From contig NZ_SPUJ01000001.1 in the NCBI RefSeq assembly GCF_004522105.1, positions 372,001-436,000 on the forward strand: a DNA stretch of 64,000 nt. Direction: 5' to 3'. The DNA comes from Nocardioides sp. 1609 (GTDB lineage: Bacteria > Actinomycetota > Actinomycetes > Propionibacteriales > Nocardioidaceae). The number at the start of each line of letters is the position of its first letter. Within the stretch, counting starts at the first letter, position 1. Below are positions 25,602 through 35,266 of this stretch, piece by piece. The notes beneath the pieces are model-generated. The model had not been told where the DNA came from and searched no databases. It was given only the letters and a program-made list of their open reading frames with translations. Position numbers and translations under genes: made by a program.

Positions 25602-28600
25602 ATGACCCCACGGACCGACCGACCCAGCGCCCGTGCCTGCGCGCCGACCCTCGTCGTCGCCGCGGCCGGCTACGGCCGGACGACGTGGGCGGAGACCCGG
25701 CCGGTCCCGGGCGGGGAGCACGTCGTCGTCGAGGACCTCCACCGCCGGTCCGTGCCGCAGCAGCTGGCCGAGCTCGCCGGGCTCGCCGACCTGCCACGCA
25801 CCACCGCGCTCACCGTCACCTCCCGCGCCCCGCTCCACCCCGAGGTCCGCGCCGCGCTGCCCGCCCCGCTCGTCGAGGTCGGACCTGCCGACCTCCGCCT
25901 GACCACCGCCGCCGTCGCCGCCCTCCTCGCCGACGAGCACGGTCTGACCGACCCGGAGCTGCCCGCGCGGGTCCACGCGGCGACCGCGGGCTGGCCGGTC
26001 CTGGTGCACCTCGCGGCCGAGGCGCTCGCCGGTCACCCGGAGGCGGACCCGGTCGCCCGGCTGGCCGCCCCCGGCGCCCCCGCCGAGGCCTGGCTGCGCA
26101 CCGAGGTGCTCGCCGCGGTGCCGGACGACGTCGCGGCGCTGCTCGACGACCTGGCCGGGCTCGACCTGGTGACCTGCGGCCTCGTCGAGCACCTCGGTGC
26201 GCCCGGCGCACCCGGCGCGCCCGGCCTCGCCCTCGCGCACCTCGTCGCCCTCGGGCTGCTCGTCCCGCACCCCCGCGCGGAGCTGCTCGGGCACGAGGGC
26301 CACCGCCTCGTGCCGGTGGTCCGGTCCCTGCTCCCGCCGACGTCCGAGCGCACCCTGCACCGCGCGGCCGCGTGGTACGAGCAGCACGGTCACCCCTACG
26401 CCGCCGCCGAGGCCCGGCTGCGCTGCGGCGACCGCACCGGGGCCGAGCGGCTGGTCGCCGGCCATGCCTCGCGGATGCTCGCCCAGGGCGACGCCGCGGG
26501 GGTCGTGGCGATCCTCGCCCCGCCGTCACCCACACCGGCCACGCCGTCCGGGCCGGCCACGCCGTCGGGGCGACGTCCGGCCCACCTGAGCCGCATCCTC
26601 GCCGAGGCGCTCGCCCACACCGGCGACGGCGTCGCAGCCCGCGGCGTCTTCGCGTCGCTGCTCCCGCCCGAGGACCGGGCCGGCGGCGAGGGCTGGGACG
26701 CCGGCCTCGCCGTCGCGGTCGCGGCGGTCCACTTCAGCCAGGGTGAGCTCACGGTCGCCCGCGACGTGCTCGACCGCGTCGCCCGGGACCGGCTGACCGA
26801 CGACCACGACGCGGTCGCCTGGCGGGCCGCGAGGGCCACCGTCGCCTCGGTGCTGGGCGAGGCGACCGCCGGGGAGCTGGCCACGGAGGCCCTCCTCCTC
26901 GCCACCCGCTCCGGCGACCCGACCGACCTCACCGCCGCCCACCAGGCGGTGGCCCGGACCAGCACCGGGTCGCGCAAGGAGGCCCACCTGGCACTGGCGG
27001 TCCAGGCGGCCCGCCGAGCCGGCGACGCGGTCTCCCTCGCACGGGTGCTGGGCAACCAGTCCTACGTGCTGCTGGCCGGCGCCCGCTACACCGAGGCGGT
27101 CGGGGTCTCCCGGCAGGCCGTCCACGCGGCCGAGCTGGTGCGTCCGCGCGGCGCTCTCGTGGCCGCCCTGCACAACCTCGCCGAGGCGCTCAGCCGCACC
27201 GGTGAGCACGACGAGGCGCGCTGGCACCTGCGGCGCGCGGTCGCGCTGAGCCGGCGGGTCGGGCCGCACCGGGCGGCGTCGAGCCTGGCGGGCCTCGGCG
27301 ACGTCCACCGAGCGCTCGGGCACCGCGAGCAGGGTCGGGCGTCGTACGAGGAGGCGGTCCGGCTGGCCCGTGCCTCCCAGGAGCTGCAGGTGCTGGTGCC
27401 CGCCCTCGCCGGGCTGGCCCGCCTCGTCGTCGAGACCGAGCCCGAGGTGGCGCGGGGGCTCGCCGAGGAGGCCGGCACGCTGGCGACCCGCTCGCTGGCG
27501 CCGTACGCGCTGCTCGGGCTCGGCTGGGTCGAGGAGACCACGGGCCACCGGGAGCAGGCCGCGGCCCTCGCCGAGGAGGCCGCCGCCCAGGCGCGCGCCG
27601 ACCAGTCCCTGGACCTGCTCGCCGAGTCCCTGGAGCTCGCCGCCGCGGTCGCCGCCGTCCCGGACCGGGCGCGGGCGGCGCTCGAGGAGGCGCTGTCGAT
27701 CTGGCGCGAGGGCGGCGCCGAGCCCGACGCGTGCCGGGTCGAGGTCCTCCTCGGTCGCCTCGACGGCGCCGACCGGGCCACCCGGTCACGGGGGCGCGAG
27801 GCGGCCACCCGCCTGCGGCGCACCGGCGTGACCGCCGTCCACGGGCGGCCCTTCGGCGACGACCCGGCGGGCAGGGAGGTCGACGTCGTCGTGCTCGGCC
27901 GGTTCGAGGTGCTGGTCTCCGGCCGCCCGGTGCCGCTGACCGCGTGGCGCTCCCGGCAGGCCCGGACGCTGGTCAAGATCCTCGCCGCCCGACGAGGCGT
28001 CCCGACCAGCCGAGCGCTCGTCTGCGAGCTGCTCTGGCCCGACGACGACCCGCTCCGGACGTCCCACCGGCTGTCGGTCCTGCTCGCCACCGTCCGCACC
28101 GTGCTCGACCCCGACCGGGCCTGGCCCTCGGACCGCTACGTCGCCTCGGACACCTGGGGCGTCTGGCTGGACCTGCGTCGCGTCGGGATCGACGCGGTCG
28201 ACCTGCTGGCCGACGCCGACCAGGGTGCCGAGCTCCTCTCGTCCGGCGACCCGGAGGCCGCCGTCCCGCTCCTGGCCGCCGTCGACGCCCGCTACCGGGG
28301 GGAGGCGCTCGCCGACGAGGCGGGCGAGCTGTGGGCGGGCGACGTGCGCGAGGAGACCCGGGCCGCCTGGCTCCGCTCGCTGCGGCACCTGGCCACCATC
28401 GCCGCCCAGCAGGGCCGCAGCACCGACGCGACCACCCTGCTGACCCGGCTGCTCTCGGTGGACCCGTACGACGAGCGGGTGCACCGCGGCCTGGTGCGCA
28501 CCCTCGTCCGGTCCGGGCGGCACGGCGAGGCCCGGCGCGCGTTCGGCCGGTGGGCCAAGGCGATGCACGAGGTCGACGTCCCGGCACCGGCGACCGACGT

Positions 28601-28616
28601 TCTGACGCCACGATGA
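25602..28616 (+). CDS. Large SARP/BTAD regulator with degenerate STAND ATPase and TPR region
   Basis: 1004 residues. The N-terminus has a MalT-like P-loop region, but it reads [11 protein letters not shown], with Arg where the P-loop Lys is expected, so ATP binding may be weak or lost. An Ala/Leu-rich helical repeat (TPR-like) region covers about 250-720. The C-terminal 250 residues are a winged-helix DNA-binding domain ([38 protein letters not shown]) plus a BTAD domain ([28 protein letters not shown]). This places a SARP effector at the C-terminus, not the N-terminus as in AfsR. ATG 25602 was chosen (GAGGA just upstream); an in-frame ATG at 25563 is possible. Likely regulates the flanking RTX genes (inference). 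Confidence 0.85.
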   Translation: MTPRTDRPSARACAPTLVVAAAGYGRTTWAETRPVPGGEHVVVEDLHRRSVPQQLAELAGLADLPRTTALTVTSRAPLHPEVRAALPAPLVEVGPADLRLTTAAVAALLADEHGLTDPELPARVHAATAGWPVLVHLAAEALAGHPEADPVARLAAPGAPAEAWLRTEVLAAVPDDVAALLDDLAGLDLVTCGLVEHLGAPGAPGAPGLALAHLVALGLLVPHPRAELLGHEGHRLVPVVRSLLPPTSERTLHRAAAWYEQHGHPYAAAEARLRCGDRTGAERLVAGHASRMLAQGDAAGVVAILAPPSPTPATPSGPATPSGRRPAHLSRILAEALAHTGDGVAARGVFASLLPPEDRAGGEGWDAGLAVAVAAVHFSQGELTVARDVLDRVARDRLTDDHDAVAWRAARATVASVLGEATAGELATEALLLATRSGDPTDLTAAHQAVARTSTGSRKEAHLALAVQAARRAGDAVSLARVLGNQSYVLLAGARYTEAVGVSRQAVHAAELVRPRGALVAALHNLAEALSRTGEHDEARWHLRRAVALSRRVGPHRAASSLAGLGDVHRALGHREQGRASYEEAVRLARASQELQVLVPALAGLARLVVETEPEVARGLAEEAGTLATRSLAPYALLGLGWVEETTGHREQAAALAEEAAAQARADQSLDLLAESLELAAAVAAVPDRARAALEEALSIWREGGAEPDACRVEVLLGRLDGADRATRSRGREAATRLRRTGVTAVHGRPFGDDPAGREVDVVVLGRFEVLVSGRPVPLTAWRSRQARTLVKILAARRGVPTSRALVCELLWPDDDPLRTSHRLSVLLATVRTVLDPDRAWPSDRYVASDTWGVWLDLRRVGIDAVDLLADADQGAELLSSGDPEAAVPLLAAVDARYRGEALADEAGELWAGDVREETRAAWLRSLRHLATIAAQQGRSTDATTLLTRLLSVDPYDERVHRGLVRTLVRSGRHGEARRAFGRWAKAMHEVDVPAPATDVLTPR

Positions 28617-28631
28617 CGCCGCGATGGCACC
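28603..28631 (+). promoter_or_regulatory. Three 11-bp-spaced heptamers upstream of the second RTX gene
   Basis: TGACGCC (28603), TGACGCC (28614) and TGGCACC (28625) are each separated by 4 nt (ACGA, GCGA). The array overlaps the last codons of the SARP gene and ends 51 nt before the RTX start. Period and heptamer size match known SARP sites; the -10 (TACCGA, 28659-28664) is further away than in classical cases. Confidence 0.45.
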
Positions 28632-28682
28632 GTCGCGGCGACCGCTCCACCCACCCCGTACCGACCTCGTGAGGACACCACC

Positions 28683-29183
28683 ATGACCCACCGCCCGACC
28701 CACCGCCCGACCCACCGCCCGGCCCGTCGCCGCACCTCGTTGGTCGCCGCGTCGCTGCTGACCACCGCCCTCGCCGCCGTCGGCCCGGCCGCCGTCGCCG
28801 ACCGGCAGATGAACCCGTGCGCCACCGACGGACAGCTCGTGCGCGGGACCCCCGGCCCCGACGTGCTCCTCGGCACACCCGGGCGCGACGTGATCCTCGG
28901 CCTGGGTGGCGACGACGTCATCCGCGGTCGCGGCGGCGACGACGTCCTCCTGGGCGGCGCCGGCCACGACGGCCTGTTCGGCGGCACCGGCGACGACTGC
29001 CTGGACGGCGGGACCGGCAACGACCGCCTCGAGGGCGACCAGGGCAGGGACGCGCTGCGCGGGGACGAGGACAGCGACGTGCTCTACGGAGGGATCGGGC
29101 CCGACGACGTCGACGGCGGTCCCGGCTGGGACGCCTACATCGCTCCCGAGGAGCACGACACGGCTCAGCGCGTGGAGTACTGA
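28683..29183 (+). CDS. Secreted RTX-type calcium-binding repeat protein, short form
   Basis: 166 residues. The N-terminus repeats T-H-R-P three times, then a signal peptide core (SLVAASLLTTALAAVGPAA). NPCATDGQLVRGTPGPDVL resembles the first repeat of the other RTX protein, and about 10 G-G-x-G-x-D units follow to residue 145. The C-terminus is acidic. It is a shorter paralogue of the gene at 24782, placed on the other side of the SARP gene. No enzymatic domain. Confidence 0.88.
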   Translation: MTHRPTHRPTHRPARRRTSLVAASLLTTALAAVGPAAVADRQMNPCATDGQLVRGTPGPDVLLGTPGRDVILGLGGDDVIRGRGGDDVLLGGAGHDGLFGGTGDDCLDGGTGNDRLEGDQGRDALRGDEDSDVLYGGIGPDDVDGGPGWDAYIAPEEHDTAQRVEY

Positions 29184-29227
29184 GCGGACGCGCACGCCCG
29201 GTCACCCCGCCGCGTCATACTTCCCTC

Positions 29228-30892
29228 GTGCCCGACCCCGCGATCCTGATCGTCTCGGCCCGTCATGCCGACTTCCTCCTCGACGAGTTCGGGCGCTACG
29301 CCCGCGACTACGACCTCCGCACCGCCGGCTCCAGCGCCGAGGCGATGGCGGAGATCCACGCCGTCCGCGACGAGGGCGGATCGGTCGCCCTCATCGTCCA
29401 GGACGGCGACCTGCCCGACGCCCACCCGCTGGTCGCGTTCGGCGAGTGGCGCGCGAAGGTCCCGACCGCGCGGCGCGTCGTCGCGGCGCCGTACGAGCGG
29501 TTCCTGGTGCAGGCCGCAGAGCTCCGCCCGGGCCTCGCCAAGGGCAAGTACGACGCCTACCTGCTGATGCCGCGCGGCGTGCGCGACGAGGAGTTCCACG
29601 GCGCCATCACCGAGCTGCTCTCCGACTGGGGCTCCACGGTGGCCGCCCCCGAGGTCGAGACGGTGCGCATCGTGGCGCCGCCCGGGCTGCCGCTGACCGC
29701 CTCGATCCGGGAGTACACCGAGCGGATGGGCATGCCCACCCGGGTCTTCGCGCCCGAAACCGACGAGGGCCGCGAGACCATCGCCGAGCACGAGGCGGCC
29801 GGCCTGACGACGTCGTTCCCGCTGCTGCGCGTGATGACGCGCGGCACCCACACACCCGCCACCGTCCGCGACGTCGCGCTGCACCTGTTCGCCACGCCGG
29901 AGACGACCGGGGTCGACGAGGTCGTCGACCTCGCCATCGTCGGCGCCGGTCCCGCCGGGCTCGCCGCGGCCGTGTACGGCGCCAGCGAGGGCCTCACGAC
30001 GGTGGTGCTGGAGGCCGAGGCCGTCGGCGGCCAGGCCGGCACGTCCTCGATGATCCGCAACTACCTCGGCTTCCCGCGCGGGATCTCCGGGATGCGGCTG
30101 TCCCAACGGGCCCGCAACCAGGCGATCCGGTTCGGCGCCCGGTTCCTCACCGGCTGGGAGGTCACCGCGCTCGAGCCGGCCGCCGAGCACGGCGGCACCC
30201 ACCTGCTCCACACCGACGGCGGCCTCGTGCAGGCCCGCTCGGTCGTGGTCGCCACCGGGGTCGCCTACCGCAAGCTCGGCGTCCCCGGCGTCGAGGACCT
30301 GGTCGGGCTGGGCGTCCACTACGGCTCGGCGATGACGGCGGCCCGCGAGACCGAGGGGTACGACGTCGTCGTGGTCGGCGGCGGCAACTCGGCCGGCCAG
30401 GCGGCGATCCACCTCGCGAAGTTCGCGCGCACGGTGACGATCATGGTGCGCCGGGCGTCGCTCGAGGCGACCATGTCGTCCTACCTCGTCGGCGAGATCG
30501 CCTACAACCCGAGGATCACCGTGCAGACGTGCGTCGAGGTCGCCGACGGCGGCGGCGAGGGCCGCCTCGAGTGGCTCGACGTCCGCGACGTCGAGACCGG
30601 CCGGGTCACCCGCCGCGACGCCCAGGCGCTGTTCCTGCTGCTGGGGGCCGCGCCGCACTGCGACTGGCTCCCCGACGACCTGGCCCGCGACGACCACGGC
30701 TTCGTGCTCACCGGGCGCGACGTCCCGCGCGACGTCTGGGCGGGCGACCGGCCGCCGGCCAACCTGGCCACCACCGTGCCGGGGGTGTTCGCGGTCGGCG
30801 ACATCCGGGCCGGGTCGATGAAGCGGGTCGCCTCCGCCTCCGGCGAGGGCGCGAGCGTCGTCCCGCTGGTGCACACCTGGCTCGCGCCCTGA
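29228..30892 (+). CDS. Fused receiver-like / thioredoxin-fold / FAD-dependent reductase
   Basis: 554 residues. The first ~130 residues resemble a response-regulator receiver (ILIVSARHADFLLDEF; ALIVQDGDLPD). Residues ~140-215 look like a thioredoxin-fold domain with no CxxC. Residues ~222-554 are a thioredoxin-reductase-like flavoprotein: IVGAGPAGLAAAVYGASEG (FAD), GGQAGTSSMIRNYLGFP, VVVGGGNSAGQAAIHLAK (NAD(P)H) and FAVGDIRAGSMKRVASASGEG. The redox CxxC of true thioredoxin reductases is absent. GTG 29228 is the only start near the domain and has CATACT six nt upstream, a weak leaderless -10. It may use NAD(P)H for another acceptor. Confidence 0.85.
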   Translation: MPDPAILIVSARHADFLLDEFGRYARDYDLRTAGSSAEAMAEIHAVRDEGGSVALIVQDGDLPDAHPLVAFGEWRAKVPTARRVVAAPYERFLVQAAELRPGLAKGKYDAYLLMPRGVRDEEFHGAITELLSDWGSTVAAPEVETVRIVAPPGLPLTASIREYTERMGMPTRVFAPETDEGRETIAEHEAAGLTTSFPLLRVMTRGTHTPATVRDVALHLFATPETTGVDEVVDLAIVGAGPAGLAAAVYGASEGLTTVVLEAEAVGGQAGTSSMIRNYLGFPRGISGMRLSQRARNQAIRFGARFLTGWEVTALEPAAEHGGTHLLHTDGGLVQARSVVVATGVAYRKLGVPGVEDLVGLGVHYGSAMTAARETEGYDVVVVGGGNSAGQAAIHLAKFARTVTIMVRRASLEATMSSYLVGEIAYNPRITVQTCVEVADGGGEGRLEWLDVRDVETGRVTRRDAQALFLLLGAAPHCDWLPDDLARDDHGFVLTGRDVPRDVWAGDRPPANLATTVPGVFAVGDIRAGSMKRVASASGEGASVVPLVHTWLAP

Positions 30893-30942
30893 CGACGGCC
30901 TCTCCCGCCGGGCCGCCCGGCCGACCCCGGGGCGCTCGGTAG

Positions 30943-30963
30943 CCGGGGACCGTCGATCCCCGG
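30943..30963 (+). terminator. Short hairpin after the flavoreductase gene
   Basis: CCGGGGA (30943-30949) pairs with TCCCCGG (30957-30963), 7-nt loop. Confidence 0.4.
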
Positions 30964-31010
30964 TTGAGCGCGACCTTCATCGGACGCCGGCGGCGCGGCA
31001 GGCTCGAGGC

Positions 31011-31799
31011 ATGACCACGCAGACACCCGACCAGAACCCCTCCAGCCGGATCGCCCTCGTGACGGGCGGCAACCGCGGCCTCGGCCGCAGCTCGGTGCTC
31101 GCCCTCGCGGCGAGCGGCACCGACGTCGTCCTCACCTACCGCGCGGGCGAGGAGCAGGCCGCCGCCGTCGTCGCCGAGGTCGCGGCGCTCGGTCGCCGCG
31201 CGGTCGCGCTGCAGCTCGACACGACCGAGCCCGACACGTTCGTCGGGTTCGTCGCGACGCTGCGCGCGACCCTGGGCACCACGTGGGGGCGCGAGACGTT
31301 CGACGTCCTCGTCAACAACGCCGGCTTCGCCCGGGCGACGCCGCTCGGCGGCACCGACGCGGCGACGATCGCCGAGCTCGTCGCGGTGCACCTGACCGGC
31401 GTCGTCCTGCTCACCCAGGAGCTCGTGCCGCTGCTCGTCGACGGCGGCCGGATCATCAACACCTCCACCGGACTGGCGCGCTTCACCGGCGACTTCGGCT
31501 ACTCGGTCTACGCCTCGGTCAAGGGCGCGGTCGAGGTCTACACCCGCTACCTGGCCCAGGAGCTCGGCCCGCGCCGGATCGCGGTCAACACCATCGCGCC
31601 CGGCGCCACCGGCACCGACTTCGGCGGCGGCTCGCTGCGCGACGACGAGGCCGTCCGGGCCCACCTCGGCGCGGTCACCGCGATGGGCCACGTGGGTGAG
31701 CCGGACGACGTCGGCGCCGCCGTCGCCGCCCTGGCCGGACCCGGGATGGGCTGGGTGACCGGGCAGCGCGTCGAGGTCTCCGGCGGGATGAACCTCTGA
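31011..31799 (+). CDS. Short-chain dehydrogenase/reductase
   Basis: 262 residues. VTGGNRGLGRS near 15-25, NNAG near 99-102, NTSTGLA with the catalytic Ser, and YSVYASVKG with Tyr-x-x-x-Lys. The end GWVTGQRVEVSGGMNL is standard for classical SDRs. It is followed 32 nt later by an MmyB-like regulator, a frequent pairing where the regulator controls the SDR. Substrate unknown. Confidence 0.88.
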   Translation: MTTQTPDQNPSSRIALVTGGNRGLGRSSVLALAASGTDVVLTYRAGEEQAAAVVAEVAALGRRAVALQLDTTEPDTFVGFVATLRATLGTTWGRETFDVLVNNAGFARATPLGGTDAATIAELVAVHLTGVVLLTQELVPLLVDGGRIINTSTGLARFTGDFGYSVYASVKGAVEVYTRYLAQELGPRRIAVNTIAPGATGTDFGGGSLRDDEAVRAHLGAVTAMGHVGEPDDVGAAVAALAGPGMGWVTGQRVEVSGGMNL

Positions 31800-31831
31800 C
31801 GGGACCGGCACACCAGGAGAGGATGGTCGGC

Positions 31832-32665
31832 ATGGACCGGGCCCAGCTCGCCGACTTCCTCCGCACCCGCCGCGAGGCCCTGCAACCGGAGGACGTCGGC
31901 CTCCCCCGCGGCTCGCGCCGCCGCACCGGCGGGCTGCGCCGCGAGGAGGTCGCCGTGCTCGCCGACATGTCGGCCGACTACTACGGCCGGATCGAGCAGC
32001 AGCGCGGCCCGAACCCGTCGGAGCAGATGCTCGCCTCCCTCGCCCGCGGGCTGCGCCTGTCGACAGCCGAGCGCGACCACCTGTTCCGGCTCGGCGGGTA
32101 CGCCGCCCCGGGCCGGGTCCGCCGCGGCGACCACGTCGAGGCGGGGCTGATGCGGATCGTCGACCGCCTGGTCGACGTCCCGGCCATGGTGGTCGGCAGC
32201 ACCGGCGAGACGCTCGTGCAGACGCCGCCGTGCGTGGCGCTCCTGGGCGACGAGACGTCCTACGAGGGCCTCGCCCGCTGCGTCACGCACCGCTGGTGGA
32301 CGCTGCCGCAGAGCCGGCTCCGCTACCCCGAGGAGGACCAGGACGGCATCGGGCGCGCCTTCACCGCCGAGCTCCGCGCCGCCTTCACCCGCGACGGCGC
32401 CGGCTCCCTGGCCGCCGAGGTCGTGGCCGACCTGGAGGCCCGCAGCCCGGAGTTCCGCGCCGTGTGGGCCGAGCACGAGGTCGCCCGGCCACACTCCAGG
32501 CACAAGCGGATCGTGCACCCCGAGGTCGGCGTCGTCGAGGTCTTCTGCCAGACCCTCTACGACGTCGACCAGGACCAGGGCCTGCTGGTCTTCACCGCGA
32601 CCCCGGGCACCGAGAGCTTCGAGAGGCTGAAGCTCCTCGGGGTGATCGGCGCGCAGTCGCTGTGA
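31832..32665 (+). CDS. XRE-family regulator with MmyB-like ligand domain
   Basis: 277 residues. HTH_3 at about 3-70, with RTGGLRREEVAVLADMSADYYGRIEQ, the very conserved core of this family. The remainder is the MmyB-like PAS-type domain (GSTGETLVQTPP, FTAELRAAFTRD, RIVHPEVGVVEV). ATG 31832 has AGGAGAGG 9 nt upstream; the ATG at 31823 is too close to that SD. Probable regulator of the adjacent SDR gene. Confidence 0.9.
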   Translation: MDRAQLADFLRTRREALQPEDVGLPRGSRRRTGGLRREEVAVLADMSADYYGRIEQQRGPNPSEQMLASLARGLRLSTAERDHLFRLGGYAAPGRVRRGDHVEAGLMRIVDRLVDVPAMVVGSTGETLVQTPPCVALLGDETSYEGLARCVTHRWWTLPQSRLRYPEEDQDGIGRAFTAELRAAFTRDGAGSLAAEVVADLEARSPEFRAVWAEHEVARPHSRHKRIVHPEVGVVEVFCQTLYDVDQDQGLLVFTATPGTESFERLKLLGVIGAQSL

Positions 32666-32666
32666 C

Positions 32667-33551
32667 TCAGCCGAGCTCGGCGCGGGTCGGTGGGTCCGCA
32701 CCGGGGCGCGACACGGTGACGGCGGCGGCCCGCGCGGCGTGGGCGAGCGTGGCGGCGGGGTCGAGCCCGTCCCAGAGCGCGTCGACGATGCCCGCGGAGA
32801 AGGTGTCGCCGGCGCCGATGGTGTCGACGACCGTGACCGGCGTGGCGGCGACCGAGAGCGGCTCGCCGTCGCCGTACCAGGTCGCCCCGCCCTCGCCGCG
32901 GGTCACCACGACGGCGCGGGGCCCGAGCGAGCGCAGGTGGCCGGCGGCCTCCGCGAGCCCGAGCGTCGGGTAGAGGACGGCGAGGTCCTCGTCGCTGGCC
33001 TTGACGACGTCGGCGCGGCGGGCGACGGCCTCGACCCGGCCGACGACCTCGGGGCCCGTGCCGGTGATCGCCGCGCGGGCGTTGACGTCGTAGGTGACGG
33101 TCGGACGGTCGGCGTGGACGCCGCGACCACCGGCCCCGACCAGGCGGTCGAGCAGCGCGAGCACGTCGTCGGCGCCGGGCTCGAGGACGGCGCCGATCGA
33201 GCAGACGTGCACGAACCGCGGCGTCTCCTCGCCCACCGGCCCGAAGCGCCAGTCCAGGTCGAAGACGTAGGTCGCCGAGCCGTCGGGCCCGATCGTGGCG
33301 GCCGCGCTCGACGTGCGCTCGAGGACGTGCGGGTCGGTGGCCAGCTCGACGCCCGAGCCGGCCAGGTGCTCCGCGATCGAGCGGCCGCGCTCGTCGTCGG
33401 CGTACGACGTCACGAACCGCGAGCGCCGTCCCAGCCGGGCGAGGGCGACGGCGACGTTGGCCGCGCTCCCGCCGGGCCGCTCCACGGTCGTCCCGCCCGC
33501 GTCGGTCACCACGTCGACGAGGGACTCACCGACCACCAGCACGTAGGTCAT
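32667..33551 (-). CDS. PfkB-family carbohydrate kinase
   Basis: 294 residues. PGGSAANVAVALARLG near 33-48 is the N-terminal PfkB signature, and VDTIGAGDTFSAGIVDAL near 243-260 contains the catalytic Asp of the C-terminal signature. Fructokinase-like or ribokinase-like. The phosphorylated sugar cannot be named. ATG 33551 gives MTYVLVVGES; the codons further upstream lack family features. Its stop lies 1 nt from the convergent regulator stop. Confidence 0.88.
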   Translation of the reverse strand: MTYVLVVGESLVDVVTDAGGTTVERPGGSAANVAVALARLGRRSRFVTSYADDERGRSIAEHLAGSGVELATDPHVLERTSSAAATIGPDGSATYVFDLDWRFGPVGEETPRFVHVCSIGAVLEPGADDVLALLDRLVGAGGRGVHADRPTVTYDVNARAAITGTGPEVVGRVEAVARRADVVKASDEDLAVLYPTLGLAEAAGHLRSLGPRAVVVTRGEGGATWYGDGEPLSVAATPVTVVDTIGAGDTFSAGIVDALWDGLDPAATLAHAARAAAVTVSRPGADPPTRAELG

Positions 33552-33603
33552 GCCCCACTTCCTACCAGCCCGTCGAGCCGGTGCGGCTGTCCGTGGTCCT
33601 GCG

Positions 33604-33609
33604 TACGGT
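33604..33609 (+). promoter_or_regulatory. -10 box of a leaderless promoter
   Basis: TACGGT, 6 nt before the GTG start of the GntR-type gene. Confidence 0.6.
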
Positions 33610-33615
33610 GGCACC

Positions 33616-33990
33616 GTGAGCATCCAGCCCCCCGACCCGCAGTCCTCCTCACCGATCTACGAGCAGCTGCGGGCCCAGGTCGCCGGGCGAGCCGCCTCGG
33701 GCGACCTCCCCGCGGGCACCCGGCTCCCCACGGTCCGCGGGCTCGCCGAGGAGCTCGGCGTCGGCGTCCGCACGGTGCAGCGGGTCTACACCGAGCTGGA
33801 GGCCGACGGCGTCGTGGTCACCGAGGGCCGCCGCGGCACCTTCGTCGCGGCTCCCGCGGCCCCGGCCGACGCCGCCGACGCGGCCGACGAGTTCGCCGCC
33901 ACCGCCCGCAGGCTCGGGCTCACGCTCGCCGAGGCGGTACGGCTGCTGGAGTCGCGGTGGGCCGGCGGCGCTGTCGGGAGGCACCAGTAG
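33616..33990 (+). CDS. GntR-family regulator, short YtrA-like form
   Basis: 124 residues. The N-terminal winged helix has the GntR pattern: [55 protein letters not shown]. Only a short helical tail of about 50 residues follows, as in the YtrA subfamily, so there is no room for a ligand domain. GTG 33616 is chosen because the -10 TACGGT places the transcript start at this codon; an upstream ATG at 33550 overlaps the divergent kinase start. Target unknown. Confidence 0.87.
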   Translation: MSIQPPDPQSSSPIYEQLRAQVAGRAASGDLPAGTRLPTVRGLAEELGVGVRTVQRVYTELEADGVVVTEGRRGTFVAAPAAPADAADAADEFAATARRLGLTLAEAVRLLESRWAGGAVGRHQ

Positions 33991-33993
33991 CCT
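33988..33993 (+). promoter_or_regulatory. -10 box of a leaderless promoter
   Basis: TAGCCT, 7 nt before the ATG of xseA. It overlaps the stop codon (TAG, 33988-33990) of the GntR-type gene. Confidence 0.5.
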
Positions 33994-34000
33994 CCCGGGC

Positions 34001-35266
34001 ATGGCCCTGGACACCTCACCCGAGCAGCCGGCCCCCGTCCGGCAGGTCGCGAACGCGATCTCGGGCTGGATCGACCGGCTCGGCGCCGTGTGGGTCGAGG
34101 GCCAGATCGCGCAGCTGAGCAGGCGGCCCGGCCTGCAGACGGTGTTCCTGACCCTGCGTGACTCCGTCGCCGACATCTCGGTGCCGGTCACCTGCTCACG
34201 CACGCTGCTCGACTCGATGAACCCGCCGCTCGTGGAGGGCGCGAGCGTGCTGGTGCACGCCAAGCCGTCCTACTACGCCAACCGGGGCACCCTGTCGCTG
34301 CACGCCCGCGAGATCCGGATGGTCGGGCTCGGCGAGCTGCTGGCCCAGATCGAGCGACGCCGCCAGCTGCTGGCCGCGGAGGGACTCTTCGACCCGGCGC
34401 TCAAGCGCACCCTGCCGTTCCTGCCCGCCAGGGTCGGGCTGGTCACCGCCCCGCGGTCGGCCGCGGAGCGCGACGTCCTCGACCTCGCCAGACGGCGCTG
34501 GCCGGCCGTCGGGTTCAGCGTCGCCCACGCGACGATGCAGGGTCCGCGGGCCGCCGGCGAGGTGATGGAGGCGCTGGCCCGGCTCGACCGCGACGACGCC
34601 GTCGACGTCATCGTCATCGCCCGGGGCGGCGGCTCGGTCGAGGACCTCCTCCCCTTCTCCGACGAGGGCCTGCTCCGTGCGGTGGCGAAGGCCCGCACCC
34701 CGGTCGTCTCGGCGATCGGCCACGAGCAGGACAACCCGCTGCTCGACCTCGTCGCCGACGTCCGGGCCGCGACCCCCACCGACGCCGCCAAGCTCGTCGT
34801 GCCCGACGTCGCGGCGGAGGCCCACGCCGTCGCCTCGGCCCGCGAGCGGCTGCGATCGCTCGTGCTCGGCGCCGTGGCCCGCGAGCAGGCCGGGCTCGAC
34901 GCGCTGCGCTCACGACCGGCGCTCGCCGACCCCCGCACGCTCGTCGACCGCCGCACCGAGGAGCTGGCGACCCTGCGCGAGCGGGCCCGCCGCACCCTGC
35001 GGCACGCGCTCGACCGGGCCTCCGACGACATCGGCCACCAACGGGCCCGGGCCCGGGCGCTGTCGCCGCTGGCCACGCTCGAACGTGGCTACGCCGTCCT
35101 CCAGGACGCCGACGGGCACGTCGTCACCTCGGTCGCCGGCCTGCACGGCGGCGACGCCGTCAGCGTCCGCGTCGTCGACGGCCGGGTGCACGCCGACGTC
35201 ACCTCCACCACCACCAGCACCCCGGCGGCCGCGGCCGCAGCACCGAGCGAGGAGCCCACCCCATGA
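34001..35266 (+). CDS. xseA: Exodeoxyribonuclease VII large subunit
   Basis: 421 residues. With XseB it degrades single-stranded DNA from both ends to oligonucleotides. OB-fold N-terminus ([31 protein letters not shown]), catalytic domain with [24 protein letters not shown] (about 205-230) and [25 protein letters not shown], then a coiled C-terminus. Overlaps xseB by ATGA. Confidence 0.97.
   Translation: MALDTSPEQPAPVRQVANAISGWIDRLGAVWVEGQIAQLSRRPGLQTVFLTLRDSVADISVPVTCSRTLLDSMNPPLVEGASVLVHAKPSYYANRGTLSLHAREIRMVGLGELLAQIERRRQLLAAEGLFDPALKRTLPFLPARVGLVTAPRSAAERDVLDLARRRWPAVGFSVAHATMQGPRAAGEVMEALARLDRDDAVDVIVIARGGGSVEDLLPFSDEGLLRAVAKARTPVVSAIGHEQDNPLLDLVADVRAATPTDAAKLVVPDVAAEAHAVASARERLRSLVLGAVAREQAGLDALRSRPALADPRTLVDRRTEELATLRERARRTLRHALDRASDDIGHQRARARALSPLATLERGYAVLQDADGHVVTSVAGLHGGDAVSVRVVDGRVHADVTSTTTSTPAAAAAAPSEEPTP

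Noticed and set aside
24652-29183. A SARP gene as the marker of a secondary-metabolite cluster.
   Set aside because: No polyketide, peptide-synthetase, terpene or tailoring genes are nearby; only RTX proteins flank it.
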